Assembly (NCBI GenBank): GCA_964636225.1
Contig: CAZWQM010000018.1
Location: 1-27,297 of the forward strand
DNA from: UBA1858 sp964636225
GTDB taxonomy: Bacteria; Pseudomonadota; Gammaproteobacteria; UBA4575
Direction: 5' to 3'
DNA length: 27,297 bases
This document shows positions 8,131-16,655 of this stretch, one piece after another. The notes beneath the pieces were generated by a model, which did no database searches, had not been told where the DNA came from, and worked only from the letters and a program-made list of their open reading frames with translations. The translations under genes were made by a program, and so were the position numbers. Within the stretch, counting starts at the first letter, position 1, and each line of letters begins with the position of its first letter.

Positions 8131-8580
8131 TTAAGGGACAGGAGTGAATTGATTGTTTTCCTTAAGGTGCAACTTACCATTGTAAAATATGGCTTTGGCT
8201 TTTTCCGCATCTGACAGTAAGCGAAACTTCTCCATTTCACTGATAGGTTCGCCTGAACTTTGTTTAGTGGATGTTGGCTGGAGGGTAATTAAAGCGATAA
8301 AAGCATCTGGATGATTAAACTGTTGAATTTCAGACAATAACCTCTGAGCATCGTTTCTATTATTGAAGCTGCCTACTGATATGCGAGTCAGCCCTCCAGT
8401 TTGTTGAGTAAAAACCTGGTCAAATTTTTCTGTCGAATTAAGCAGGTTAGCTGGCGGATATAGATATGCGCCGATCTGTATAGTGTAAAAAGAAGTTGGT
8501 TCCTGGGCATGTATCGTCAGACTTCCTGGAAATAAACATGCCAGGCTAAAAATGATGAATAATTTTGAGGTTGACGTCAT
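8131..8580 (-). CDS. Small exported SPOR-like protein
   Basis: With the ATG at 8580 the product has 149 residues. It starts with a clean signal peptide (MTSTSKLFIIFSLACLFPG, cleavage probably after IHAQ). A region from about 28 to 100 has the SPOR pattern: YTIQIGAY near the start and RISVGSFNNRNDAQRLLSEIQ with a following hydrophobic strand. SPOR domains bind denuded peptidoglycan at septa. The C-terminal 45 residues are polar and charged. A TTG at 8673 would add 31 residues in front of the signal and has no ribosome site, so I reject it. It is separated from rnr by 89 bp, and its exact role is unknown. Confidence 0.65.
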   Translation of the reverse strand: MTSTSKLFIIFSLACLFPGSLTIHAQEPTSFYTIQIGAYLYPPANLLNSTEKFDQVFTQQTGGLTRISVGSFNNRNDAQRLLSEIQQFNHPDAFIALITLQPTSTKQSSGEPISEMEKFRLLSDAEKAKAIFYNGKLHLKENNQFTPVP

Positions 8581-8861
8581 ATGCTGTACATGGAAAGTTT
8601 TAGGGAGATTTTCTAATGCTTTGACGGCCTTAAGAACAGTAAATAAAGAATGATAATAAAAGCGCAATCTCAAGTTTATGTAAGGGTTAATTTTGAGGTG
8701 TTCTTCTCAGAATACTGCTTTTAACCTTTAACCTTGCGCAAAAGGTAAATATTAGCAGACCAAATACTCAATAAAGATAGTAGCAACGTTAACATAATCA
8801 CATTCCTGGGAATAGGGTTGGGTAGAATTATTGACAAGTACACCAAGTGCTGGGAATTGCT
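8581..8861. other. Intergenic divergent region between SPOR-like gene and 73-aa gene
   Basis: This 281-bp AT-rich gap separates two divergent genes and must hold their promoters. I see an interrupted inverted repeat (CTGCT at 8715-8719 with AGCAG near 8754-8758, and inside it ACCTTT at 8724-8729 with AAAGGT at 8741-8746) and a tandem TTTAACC pair within its left arm. TTGACA at 8831-8836 is a perfect -35 box, but no -10 box at 16-18 bp follows it. No RNA gene or ORF was recognised. Confidence 0.4.
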
Positions 8862-9083
8862 ATGAAAATAAAAGCCGAATTTAAAGTTAGGGATGGCCAG
8901 AACCGTCGAATAAACTCGGAAAATATTCGCTTTCCTTTGATTGCAGGAAGTGGCGAAGTTGTTTTAAGAGATCGTTGGATTAATCCGGATCGAAGACATC
9001 CTGGTCTGGAAACGCATGAAGTAAGTGTGTCTCCAGAAGAATTCGATCAGCTATTTCAGGAATACGCTAAACACCAACAATAA
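8862..9083 (+). CDS. Orphan 73-residue protein
   Basis: I do not recognise this small, charged, soluble protein (MKIKAEFKVRDGQNRRI...). It begins with a beta-like KIKAEFKV strand, has a central RDRWINPDRRHPGLETHEVSVSPEEF segment and ends in a helix (about 58-73). There is no signal peptide, membrane segment or cysteine. The ATG at 8862 follows a weak GGGA Shine-Dalgarno; an in-frame GTG at 8847 is possible but less likely. The sequence composition looks like a real coding region. Its stop is only 4 bp from the stop of the convergent hydroxylase gene, so the two transcripts must overlap. Confidence 0.6.
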   Translation: MKIKAEFKVRDGQNRRINSENIRFPLIAGSGEVVLRDRWINPDRRHPGLETHEVSVSPEEFDQLFQEYAKHQQ

Positions 9084-9087
9084 AGTG

Positions 9088-9876
9088 TTAGCCTGACTTG
9101 CCGAGAAATGGAATAGTTAACATTCCACGAAGTCTATTCCATTGGTGGATTGAGAACTTGTTACCCAATCCGAGATTGAATCCATGCGCTATCGAGCGCA
9201 TCGTATAAGACCTAAAGAGTCGATCCCAAAAAGAAAACACACTGGCATAATTGGAATCCGTTTCGCTATGTATATCTGAGTGATGTAGGCGGTGCATATG
9301 CGGTGTTACAATTATAATTCGCAATAGTGTGTCTGCAAATTCATTTATTCTGATGTTGCTGTGATGCCAAAGAATTATGGGCAGCATGATAAGTTCGTAA
9401 ATAATAAGATGTTCCAGTTGAATTCCCATAACCGGAAAAACCCCTGCTCGAATCAAGCTTGAATAGGCTATTTCTATCGGGTGAAAGCGTAGAGCAGTAC
9501 TTGCATCCATATCTTTGTCCGCATGATGTACCTGGTGAAATTTCCAAAGCAGAGGTATTTGATGGTTTAATCGGTGCCACAGGTATTGCCATAGATCTAT
9601 CAACAGGAAGGCAAGGAAAAAAGAATACGTAGATGGAATGTCTAGCTGATAAAGCAAACCGATTTGATTGCTGGAAGTCCAGTGGTATACGAACTGTAAA
9701 ATAGTAATAAATAATATTACTGTAACGACAGAATTTATTGCCGCCAGACCAAGATTGCGCAAGGAATGCGAGACGGCTTTCTGTCGCGGCTGAAAATAAG
9801 GAATAAAACGTTCCAGCATAAACAGGATAAAATACACTAAAGCCAGTATGGCAGGTTTTATGATTTCAAGGGGCAT
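9088..9876 (-). CDS. Membrane di-iron hydroxylase, sterol desaturase / fatty acid hydroxylase superfamily
   Basis: This is an integral membrane protein of about 262 residues with hydrophobic segments near 6-24, 42-65, 80-105 and 150-175. The histidine clusters of the superfamily are present in order: WHRLNH (HX3H) after the third segment, KFHQVHHAD (HX2HH) shortly after, and MHRLHHSD (HX2HH) near residue 200. They would bind the di-iron centre that inserts oxygen or a double bond into a lipid. The substrate (sterol, fatty acid, carotenoid or hopanoid) cannot be told. The ATG at 9876 starts MPLEIIK; a TTG at 9924 would add 16 polar residues. No lipid-synthesis genes are adjacent, so this is probably an accessory gene. 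Confidence 0.85.
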   Translation of the reverse strand: MPLEIIKPAILALVYFILFMLERFIPYFQPRQKAVSHSLRNLGLAAINSVVTVILFITILQFVYHWTSSNQIGLLYQLDIPSTYSFFLAFLLIDLWQYLWHRLNHQIPLLWKFHQVHHADKDMDASTALRFHPIEIAYSSLIRAGVFPVMGIQLEHLIIYELIMLPIILWHHSNIRINEFADTLLRIIIVTPHMHRLHHSDIHSETDSNYASVFSFWDRLFRSYTMRSIAHGFNLGLGNKFSIHQWNRLRGMLTIPFLGKSG

Positions 9877-9972
9877 AGAGTTTGAATTGCCTGAATATTT
9901 AGTGTGTCTCGAAGTATAAAACAAGACGGTGAGTTAGGCGTAGGTTTTTAATTTGACGAGTTGCTGTTGAAT

Positions 9973-10572
9973 GTGAGTGAAGTAATTTTAAGAAGTGCGC
10001 AAAAGAGTGATTGCGAGGAAATTGCGCATTTAATCAATGTCTCCGCGGCAGGCGTGCTTGATTATTTGCTGAATTATATATGTGCTGAAGGTATTGCCGC
10101 GGTTAAGTATATGAGCGAGCTTTTAACGCGCGAAGGGTATTACTCGTATTCCAATACAGTGGTTGCTGAATCCGGAAGAGATCTGCTGGGAATGGCGTTG
10201 AGCTTTCCTGCCGGTGGGTTGATTATCAATGAAAATATGCAAAAGTTTTACACGCAGGACAGACTGCAATATATTCGTTATTTTGTTGACAATAAAATTA
10301 AAGATAGCTGCCATTTAGATGCGATTGCAGTCCAGACTGCTATGCGTGGCAAAGGTATTGGCCAGAAACTCCTGGAAAATGTTATACAGCAGGCGCAATA
10401 TTTTAAATTTTCAGTGGTGCAGGCATTTGTATTTGCAAGTAATGAAAAAGCTGTTAAATTTTATCTGCGCAAAGGTTTTTTAGTAGATAAGGCTATTGAT
10501 GTTTGTTGCCACCCGTTTCTGCAAAACAAAAACTCACTACTTTTGATGCGCTACGATTTAAGTGCTAATTAA
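9973..10572 (+). CDS. GNAT-family acetyltransferase
   Basis: This protein of about 199 residues has the GNAT fold signature. The acetyl-CoA loop is seen in LDAIAVQTAMRGKGIGQKLL (motif A, R-G-K-G-I-G near residue 120), followed by a helix and the C-terminal SNEKAVKFYLRKGF motif B. The N-terminal half (LRSAQKSDCEEIAHLIN) is typical of the family. The substrate is unknown. No ATG lies near the 5' end; I favour GTG at 9973, but TTG at 9961 is equally possible and no good Shine-Dalgarno decides it. It is divergent from the hydroxylase and its stop overlaps the purA stop on the other strand. Confidence 0.85.
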   Translation: MSEVILRSAQKSDCEEIAHLINVSAAGVLDYLLNYICAEGIAAVKYMSELLTREGYYSYSNTVVAESGRDLLGMALSFPAGGLIINENMQKFYTQDRLQYIRYFVDNKIKDSCHLDAIAVQTAMRGKGIGQKLLENVIQQAQYFKFSVVQAFVFASNEKAVKFYLRKGFLVDKAIDVCCHPFLQNKNSLLLMRYDLSAN

Positions 10573-11858
10573 AAAATATTTAGACGTATAACATTCTCAT
10601 TTCGCTCGGGCCCGGTTGAAATGATATCAATCGGAACTCCGAGCAATTCTTCAACTTTCTTAATATACTTTTTGGCGTTTTCCGGTAGTTGTTCGAATTC
10701 CGTGATGCCGACTGTGGAACTCTTCCATCCCGGGAGAGTGATGTAATTAGGGATGCAGTTTTCAATATTCTCTGCATTCAGAGGCAAAGAGTCTACTTCT
10801 TTCCCGTTGGATTGATACGAGGTGCAAATACATATATTTTCCAGCGTATCCAGAACATCCAGTTTAGTAAAACATATGCCGGTAACACCGTTAAGATACA
10901 TTGCTCGTTTAAGCGCGATTGCATCCAGCCATCCGCAGCGGCGTTGCCTACCTGTGGTTGCACCAAATTCATGTCCGCGTGTTCCCAGTTCTTCGCCCAC
11001 TTTGTCAAACAATTCAGTAGGGAAAGGGCCTCCACCCACGCGAGTAGTATAGGCTTTGACAATACCCAGAACGTAGTCGATTGAGCCGGGTGAAACGCCG
11101 CTACCCGAGCAAACGCCTCCAGCAGTAGTATTGGATGACGTGACATAAGGGTATGTGCCATGGTCGATGTCTAGTAATGTGCCCTGTGCACCCTCGAAGA
11201 GTATTTTTTTGTTTTGTTTTTGTAGAGTGTTCAAACGCGCACTGACGTCGCTGATCATGGGCTTTATTTGTTCCGCCCAATGGTTTAATTGTTCCGAGAG
11301 CTGTTTAATATCGCAGGTATCATGGTGGAAGTAATTCTTTAATACAAAATTCTGATAATCCAGAATACCTTCCAGTTTGGACAGCATATTATCCAGATTT
11401 AAAAAGTCACCAACACGCAAACCCCGCCGCGCGATTTTATCTTCGTAGGCCGGACCTATACCACGTCCAGTTGTACCAATGGCGGATTTGCCACGCGCCT
11501 TTTCGCGCGCCTGATCAAGCAGGATGTGATAGGGAAGTATCAGCGGACAACCGTCAGACAGGAATAAGCTCGAACGGGGATTGAATCCACGCTGCTCAAG
11601 CATACCAAGTTCTTCCAACAGCGCTTTGGGTGATAGGACAACACCATTGCCAATATAGCATTCGACATTTTCGCGCAGAATGCCAGAGGGGATAAGATGC
11701 AAAACCGTTGTTTCTTTACCTACCACGATCGTATGACCGGCATTATGCCCGCCCTGGAAACGCACCACGGCATCGGCTTTGGCCGTAAGCATGTCGACTA
11801 TTTTGCCTTTACCTTCGTCTCCCCACTGAGTTCCTAAAACAACGACATTTTTATTCAT
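10569..11858 (-). CDS. purA: Adenylosuccinate synthetase
   Basis: This enzyme joins IMP and aspartate with GTP hydrolysis to make adenylosuccinate, the first step to AMP. The 429-residue length is typical. Signatures: the N-terminal P-loop GTQWGDEGKGK, the GGHNAGHT motif, and IGTTGRGIGPAYEDK and GGVCSGSGVSPGSID loops that bind IMP. The ATG is 1 bp after the hisZ stop and has an AAGGA Shine-Dalgarno within the end of hisZ, so it is coupled to hisZ. It converges with the GNAT gene, sharing the final bases, with no terminator between. Confidence 0.98.
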   Translation of the reverse strand: MNKNVVVLGTQWGDEGKGKIVDMLTAKADAVVRFQGGHNAGHTIVVGKETTVLHLIPSGILRENVECYIGNGVVLSPKALLEELGMLEQRGFNPRSSLFLSDGCPLILPYHILLDQAREKARGKSAIGTTGRGIGPAYEDKIARRGLRVGDFLNLDNMLSKLEGILDYQNFVLKNYFHHDTCDIKQLSEQLNHWAEQIKPMISDVSARLNTLQKQNKKILFEGAQGTLLDIDHGTYPYVTSSNTTAGGVCSGSGVSPGSIDYVLGIVKAYTTRVGGGPFPTELFDKVGEELGTRGHEFGATTGRQRRCGWLDAIALKRAMYLNGVTGICFTKLDVLDTLENICICTSYQSNGKEVDSLPLNAENIENCIPNYITLPGWKSSTVGITEFEQLPENAKKYIKKVEELLGVPIDIISTGPERNENVIRLNIF

Positions 11859-11859
11859 T

Positions 11860-13044
11860 TTAAATATCCTTAATCACCCATTTATTATTTTCTTTTTTTA
11901 AGGTACGTGTACAACCGGTCAGTTTTGCTTCGTTTGTATTGTTGTTAAGACAGTTTATAACGATTTCTCCCTGTGCGCGCAATTGCGCAACGGTAGAGGC
12001 CAATTCTTTATCATCTATATTAGGAGAGTTAATAGCGCCGGAGCGGGATTGGACTTCATGGCTGGAAGAACTGATTAATTGTCGCAGGTCGGCGCTAAAA
12101 CCTATCGCAGGTCGAGCGCGTCCAAAACTTTCACCAATATTGTCATAACGGCCGCCGCGTGCAAGTTCGTCACCATTTTTAATGCTGAAAGCGGCAAATA
12201 CAATGCCTTGCTGGTAGTGATAGCCTCGCGATTCGGCTAAATCAAAATGTATTTTTGTATTCTTCAGTTGCATGCTTAATCTGTTGCTCAGATTTTCCAG
12301 GTAATTAATGCAGTCCTGTAAAGCCTGTCCACCTGTTTTAAGTTGTTCGCGTGCCCCGTTAAGCACGTCAGAGGTTCCATGCAGGTTGACCAGATTCATA
12401 ATGTCCTGTTTGAACGCAGAAGAACAATCTGCTTGTTCAAGTAACGTCTTAATGTCAGGTGTGGATTTGCGTTGCAGCATAGAGAATAAATCTGCTTCAA
12501 GTTGAGGCGTCAAGTTGGCAGACTTTGTCAGCGCATCAAAAATACCGGTATGGCCGAGATCAAGTAAAATATCATCGATGCCGCTAGCCTGCAGTGTCGT
12601 GATCATTAAAGAGATGATTTCAACATCACTGGTCATGCCGCTATGGCCATACAGTTCGGCACCAATTTGTAACGGGCTGCGTGTTCCCCCAGCAGATTCT
12701 GGCAGGGTATGCAAAACGGTTCCGCAATAACATAGTCGGGAAGGTGCTTCAGATTTCAGCATGTGTGCATCAATGCGTGCGACTTGTGGTGTCATATCGG
12801 CGCGAACACCCATGGTGCGGCCGGATAATTGATCGGTAAGTTTAAATGTCTGTAAATTCAAATCCTCACATTCGCCTACCAACAAGGAATCCAGAAATTC
12901 AATGAATGGAGGAATGACCAGCTGATAGCCCCAGGAAGCAAACAGGTCGAGCGAGCTTCTTCGGTAAGATTCCAGAATGGCTGCGTTTTCAGGCAGTACT
13001 TCTTCAATTCCGGCGGGTAATAGCCAACGAGTGCGTGAAGACAT
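11860..13044 (-). CDS. hisZ: ATP phosphoribosyltransferase regulatory subunit HisZ
   Basis: HisZ is a catalytically dead relative of histidyl-tRNA synthetase that forms a complex with short-form HisG for the first step of histidine synthesis. The 394-residue length fits HisZ. Class II synthetase-like features include MGVRADMTPQVARI (motif 2 region), ELYGHSGMTSDVEIISL and GGRYDNIGESFG, but it has no anticodon-binding domain of a full HisRS. It is placed between DUF2065 and purA, as in many beta- and gammaproteobacteria outside enterics. Its presence implies a short HisG elsewhere in the genome (inference). Confidence 0.93.
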   Translation of the reverse strand: MSSRTRWLLPAGIEEVLPENAAILESYRRSSLDLFASWGYQLVIPPFIEFLDSLLVGECEDLNLQTFKLTDQLSGRTMGVRADMTPQVARIDAHMLKSEAPSRLCYCGTVLHTLPESAGGTRSPLQIGAELYGHSGMTSDVEIISLMITTLQASGIDDILLDLGHTGIFDALTKSANLTPQLEADLFSMLQRKSTPDIKTLLEQADCSSAFKQDIMNLVNLHGTSDVLNGAREQLKTGGQALQDCINYLENLSNRLSMQLKNTKIHFDLAESRGYHYQQGIVFAAFSIKNGDELARGGRYDNIGESFGRARPAIGFSADLRQLISSSSHEVQSRSGAINSPNIDDKELASTVAQLRAQGEIVINCLNNNTNEAKLTGCTRTLKKENNKWVIKDI

Positions 13045-13060
13045 GTGAATTTAAATCGTA

Positions 13061-13252
13061 TTAACTTTGACGAATAAGGGTTAAGAGTATCACGCCAACC
13101 AACATGCTCACCAATCCAAATATTCGCAGAGACCTGTCTGACATTTGAGTGATGCTCTGCCAGATTTTGCGCACAGTTTTAGGGCTGGCAAAAGGAAGAA
13201 TCCCCTCCAGCACCAATACCAATGCACATGCAGCCAGCAGGTCGTTAGCCAT
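13061..13252 (-). CDS. DUF2065 (YjeT-like) small membrane protein
   Basis: This 63-residue protein has two hydrophobic helices (about 4-22 and 43-60) joined by a short basic loop (PKTVRKIWQSITQMSDRSLR). It matches the YjeT/DUF2065 proteins always found next to hflC. Its function is unknown. It lies 19 bp after hflC and 16 bp before hisZ, so it belongs to the hfq-hflXKC-purA gene string. Confidence 0.85.
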   Translation of the reverse strand: MANDLLAACALVLVLEGILPFASPKTVRKIWQSITQMSDRSLRIFGLVSMLVGVILLTLIRQS

Positions 13253-13271
13253 GGGTGAATGCTAATGTGTG

Positions 13272-14135
13272 CTATTTGGGTTTGGATTGATTGAAATAGC
13301 GGAAAAACTGGGAGTCGGGTTGCAGCACCAGTACATCATTCTTGCTGTTAAATGTCTGCTTATAAGCTGTTAGGCTTTTGGTAAGCGTATAGAACTCTGG
13401 ATCTTTGCCATAAGCTTTGGCGTAAATATCTGCAGCGCTGGCATCTCCTTCACCGCGTAACTGTTCGGAGGTTTTATAGGCGTTTGCCAGAGTGATCTGA
13501 CGTTCGCGGTCTGCGGCAGCACGAATCTTTTCAGCAGATTCCTGACCTCGGGCTCGAAAGTCTTTAGCTACCCGGTCGCGACCTGCACGCATACGCTCGT
13601 ACACCGAACCACTGATATCTTCCGTGTAGTCAATACGACTGACGCGTAAATCGACAATCTGGATGCCAAGGTCTTTAGTGGCTATGTTAGCTTTAACCAC
13701 TAGTGCGGCCATGATGTCGGCGCGCTCACCCGATACGGACTCTTTGATAGTGCGCTGGGCAAATTCATCACGTAATTCATCTTTGGTGATTTGTCTTAAG
13801 CGACTGTCGGCACGTTCTTCAAAACCACCTGTTGCAACAAAGTAGTCGCGTACATTGTCAATGCGCCATTTCACGAAGAAGTCGACATAGACATATTTTT
13901 TCTCGTTGGTTGGGAACAGGTCTGGCTGAACATCCAGCGTCAGAATGCGTGAATCAAAAACTCTGACGTTATTAATAAGAGGGATTTTCCAGTGCAATCC
14001 GGGTTTGATATCGGACTCCTTGATTTCTCCAAACTTGAACAGTATGGCGCGTTCTGTTTCATCTACAGTGTAAGTGCACAAACTGAAAACCACTAAAGCC
14101 AATATGCTCAGAGTAACTATTAATTTGGAAATCAT
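13272..14135 (-). CDS. hflC: FtsH modulator HflC (SPFH/stomatin family)
   Basis: HflC pairs with HflK in a large periplasmic-facing complex around the FtsH protease and limits its access to membrane substrates. It has 287 residues. An N-terminal signal anchor (about 3-22) is followed by ETERAILFKFGEI and the SPFH domain (about 25-195), then a charged coiled helix (RARGQESAEKIRAAADRERQ). It starts 2 bp after hflK. It is slightly shorter than the 334-residue E. coli protein. Confidence 0.96.
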   Translation of the reverse strand: MISKLIVTLSILALVVFSLCTYTVDETERAILFKFGEIKESDIKPGLHWKIPLINNVRVFDSRILTLDVQPDLFPTNEKKYVYVDFFVKWRIDNVRDYFVATGGFEERADSRLRQITKDELRDEFAQRTIKESVSGERADIMAALVVKANIATKDLGIQIVDLRVSRIDYTEDISGSVYERMRAGRDRVAKDFRARGQESAEKIRAAADRERQITLANAYKTSEQLRGEGDASAADIYAKAYGKDPEFYTLTKSLTAYKQTFNSKNDVLVLQPDSQFFRYFNQSKPK

Positions 14136-14137
14136 AA

Positions 14138-15265
14138 TTATCGTACCTCCCTGCCGCGCACTGTGCGTTTTGTGTTGCTATTTACTGAGCTGCCGGATGG
14201 GTTGGGAGAACCCAGGTTAATGGAGCCACTAGGGGTGTTGTCGCTGTTCTGTATCAGTTTATCCAGAGGTAAATACATCAGATTATTTCCGTTCTCGACG
14301 TCAAGCAGGATTTTGGTTGAATTTGAAAAAACCGACTGGGTTGCTTCAAGGTACAAACGCTCACGTGTAATGGAAGGAGCCTTTCGATATTCTGTCAGCA
14401 GTGCTTCAAAGCGTTCCGCTTCACCTTCTGCCTTGGATACAATTGCTTCTTTATAGGCTGTGGCTTCTTCTATAATTCTTGCCGCTTCACCACGTGATTG
14501 TGGAACGATTGTGTTGGCGTATGCTTCAGCTTCTTCTATGTATCTTTCCAGATCCTCGCGCGACTTGATGACATCATCAAAAGCGCTTTGAACCTGAGCG
14601 GGAGGTTGAGTTTTCTCCAGGTTCAAAGTAGTCACTTCAATACCTGCGTCATATCGATCCAGGATTTCCTGCATGAGTAACTTGGTATTGGAAGAGATAA
14701 TTTCCAGTCCTTCGTACAGTACATAGTCAACGCTGCTTTTACCAACCACTTCGCGTATCGCACTTTCCATGGTCTGCTTTATGGTGCCTTCCGGTGAACG
14801 TACATTGAATAAATAATTAGGCGCATCTTTGATACGGAATTGTGCGGCCAGAATAATTTCCATGATGTTCTCATCCTTGGTCAGCATGGTGGTCTGAAGT
14901 CTGGAACTTCGAACCTGCTGCATATCAACGACACGCAGTTCTTCAATTGGGTAGGGAAAATGCCAGTGCAAACCGGGGTCGGTCGATTCCTTGTATTTAC
15001 CAAACTGCAGGACGACACCTTTTTCACCATCTGTAATGGTGTAAATGCCGGTACCGGCCCAAATAATGGCCGCTATAACAAGTGCGAATAATAGGAAACC
15101 GGCTGAACTGCCGCTGGAACCTCCTGCGCCGCCTTTGCCTCCAAATATTCCGCCAAATTTACGGCTGAGATTTTGAAAAATCTCGTCTAAATCCGGTGGG
15201 CCTTGATTATTAGAATTTCGATTCCAGGGGTCATCGTTTTTATTACCTGGGCTGTTCCAAGGCAT
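14138..15265 (-). CDS. hflK: FtsH modulator HflK (SPFH family)
   Basis: This is the partner of HflC. The 375-residue protein opens with the signature MPWNSPGNKNDDPWNR, a glycine/serine-rich cytoplasmic region to about 55, one membrane anchor (about 56-77), then the SPFH domain starting at TITDGEKGVVLQFG, and a long coiled helix (about 240-310). The C-terminal tail is Ser/Asn/Pro-rich and disordered. A GGAGATCTCC Shine-Dalgarno lies before the ATG. Confidence 0.97.
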   Translation of the reverse strand: MPWNSPGNKNDDPWNRNSNNQGPPDLDEIFQNLSRKFGGIFGGKGGAGGSSGSSAGFLLFALVIAAIIWAGTGIYTITDGEKGVVLQFGKYKESTDPGLHWHFPYPIEELRVVDMQQVRSSRLQTTMLTKDENIMEIILAAQFRIKDAPNYLFNVRSPEGTIKQTMESAIREVVGKSSVDYVLYEGLEIISSNTKLLMQEILDRYDAGIEVTTLNLEKTQPPAQVQSAFDDVIKSREDLERYIEEAEAYANTIVPQSRGEAARIIEEATAYKEAIVSKAEGEAERFEALLTEYRKAPSITRERLYLEATQSVFSNSTKILLDVENGNNLMYLPLDKLIQNSDNTPSGSINLGSPNPSGSSVNSNTKRTVRGREVR

Positions 15266-15309
15266 GGAGATCTCCGATATTTGTAAATTTAAGGGTTGAG
15301 GAATGTATT

Positions 15310-16623
15310 CTATTCACTCTGGGCCAAAAAATCAGCCTTATGTTGTGATGATTCCTCATCTGATGACAGATCAATATAAGGTTCAAAGCGATGTCTTATG
15401 GTTTTATTCAGAGAAGCCTGTATTTCCCATTGACCATCCGCATTGAAGGTTTCCTTGATCACGGCATTTTCATTATATAGTAACGTCCTTAACTCGGCTT
15501 GTGTGACTGGCAAGTGAAGGGTGACCTCCAGCTGTTCACGAGCGAAATATTGCAGTAAGGCAGACTGTAGCAGATTCATTCCCTGGTCTTTCAGTGCCGA
15601 TACCCAGACTCGATGTATGTGTTTATCTTCGCCAATATCAATGTGCGGAATTTGCTGGGTTTGATCAATTTTGTTGAAAACTAATAACTGCGGGCACTTG
15701 TCTGCACCAATATGTTTTAGCACCTGATTGACTTGTTCGATGTGGTCATTACGCAATTCGTTGCTGGCATCGACTACATGTAATAGCAGGTCTGCCTCGC
15801 AGGTTTCCTGCAAGGTGGCATGGAAAGCATCGACCAGATCATGAGGCAGGTTTTGAATAAAGCCTACCGTATCTGCCAGAATAATATGCTGTGTTTTGCT
15901 GAGCTGTAATTTACGCAGAGTCGGATCCAGTGTGGCAAATAGCTGGTCTGCCTGGTAAACATTGGATGATGTCATGCGGTTGAATAAAGTGGATTTTCCC
16001 GCATTGGTATAGCCGACCAGTGCTACTGTAGGAACAGAATTTTTTTTGCGTGCCTGGCGGCCCTGTTCACGCTGTTTACGTACTTTTTGCAGACGCTTTT
16101 CCAGATGCTTGACGCGTTGGGCCAGTAAGCGGCGGTCAGTTTCCAGCTGAGTTTCCCCGGGACCTCTTAGACCAATGCCGCCTTTTTGCCTTTCCAGGTG
16201 AGTCCAGCCGCGCACCAGGCGGGTTGAAATAAATTTAAGCTGGGCCAGCTCAACCTGCAGCTTGCCTTCGTAAGAGCGGGCGCGCTGAGCAAATATATCC
16301 AGAATTAGCCCGGTGCGGTCCAACACACGACATTTACAGGTTTTCTCTATATTGCGTTCCTGGCTGGGTGATAATTCGTGGTTGAATAATAAAAGTTCTA
16401 TTTTTTCATTCGCGACCAGATCGACCAGTTCATCAATTTTACCGTGACCAATGAGAAAACGCGGTTCGGGTTTGGGGCGCGAATAGGTAATTACTTCGAT
16501 TTCCTGAGCGCCAGCGGAATGAGCCACAAGTCGAAATTCTTCGGTGTCTGCGGGGTCCGGAGATTTGCCGAATTCAGGATGAATTAAAACTGCACGCTCA
16601 CCGGATTTCGGTCGTTCAAACAT
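15310..16623 (-). CDS. hflX: Ribosome-associated GTPase HflX
   Basis: HflX binds the ribosomal E site/50S and splits stalled ribosomes, notably under heat stress. The 437-residue protein has the N-terminal HflX domain (about 20-195, ending in the GPGETQLETDRRLL signature), a coiled linker rich in R and K, and the GTPase domain with P-loop GYTNAGKST (K210), switch DTVGFI and NKID specificity motif. It lies 32 bp after hfq, in the hfq-hflX-hflK-hflC order known from E. coli. Confidence 0.97.
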   Translation of the reverse strand: MFERPKSGERAVLIHPEFGKSPDPADTEEFRLVAHSAGAQEIEVITYSRPKPEPRFLIGHGKIDELVDLVANEKIELLLFNHELSPSQERNIEKTCKCRVLDRTGLILDIFAQRARSYEGKLQVELAQLKFISTRLVRGWTHLERQKGGIGLRGPGETQLETDRRLLAQRVKHLEKRLQKVRKQREQGRQARKKNSVPTVALVGYTNAGKSTLFNRMTSSNVYQADQLFATLDPTLRKLQLSKTQHIILADTVGFIQNLPHDLVDAFHATLQETCEADLLLHVVDASNELRNDHIEQVNQVLKHIGADKCPQLLVFNKIDQTQQIPHIDIGEDKHIHRVWVSALKDQGMNLLQSALLQYFAREQLEVTLHLPVTQAELRTLLYNENAVIKETFNADGQWEIQASLNKTIRHRFEPYIDLSSDEESSQHKADFLAQSE

Positions 16624-16655
16624 GCTGCGGTGTTCTCCACCACATCTGAGAGGAC

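Noticed and set aside
8581..8673. TTG-initiated N-terminal extension of the SPOR-like protein
   Set aside because: It would place 31 residues before a standard signal peptide and has no Shine-Dalgarno.
8831..8866. Promoter at TTGACA before the 73-residue gene
   Set aside because: No -10 box at 16-18 bp; the next TAT-like hexamer overlaps the start codon.
12840..12880. tRNA T-loop-like GTTCAAATCC string inside hisZ
   Set aside because: It is within coding sequence of a well-supported gene, with no acceptor or anticodon arms around it.
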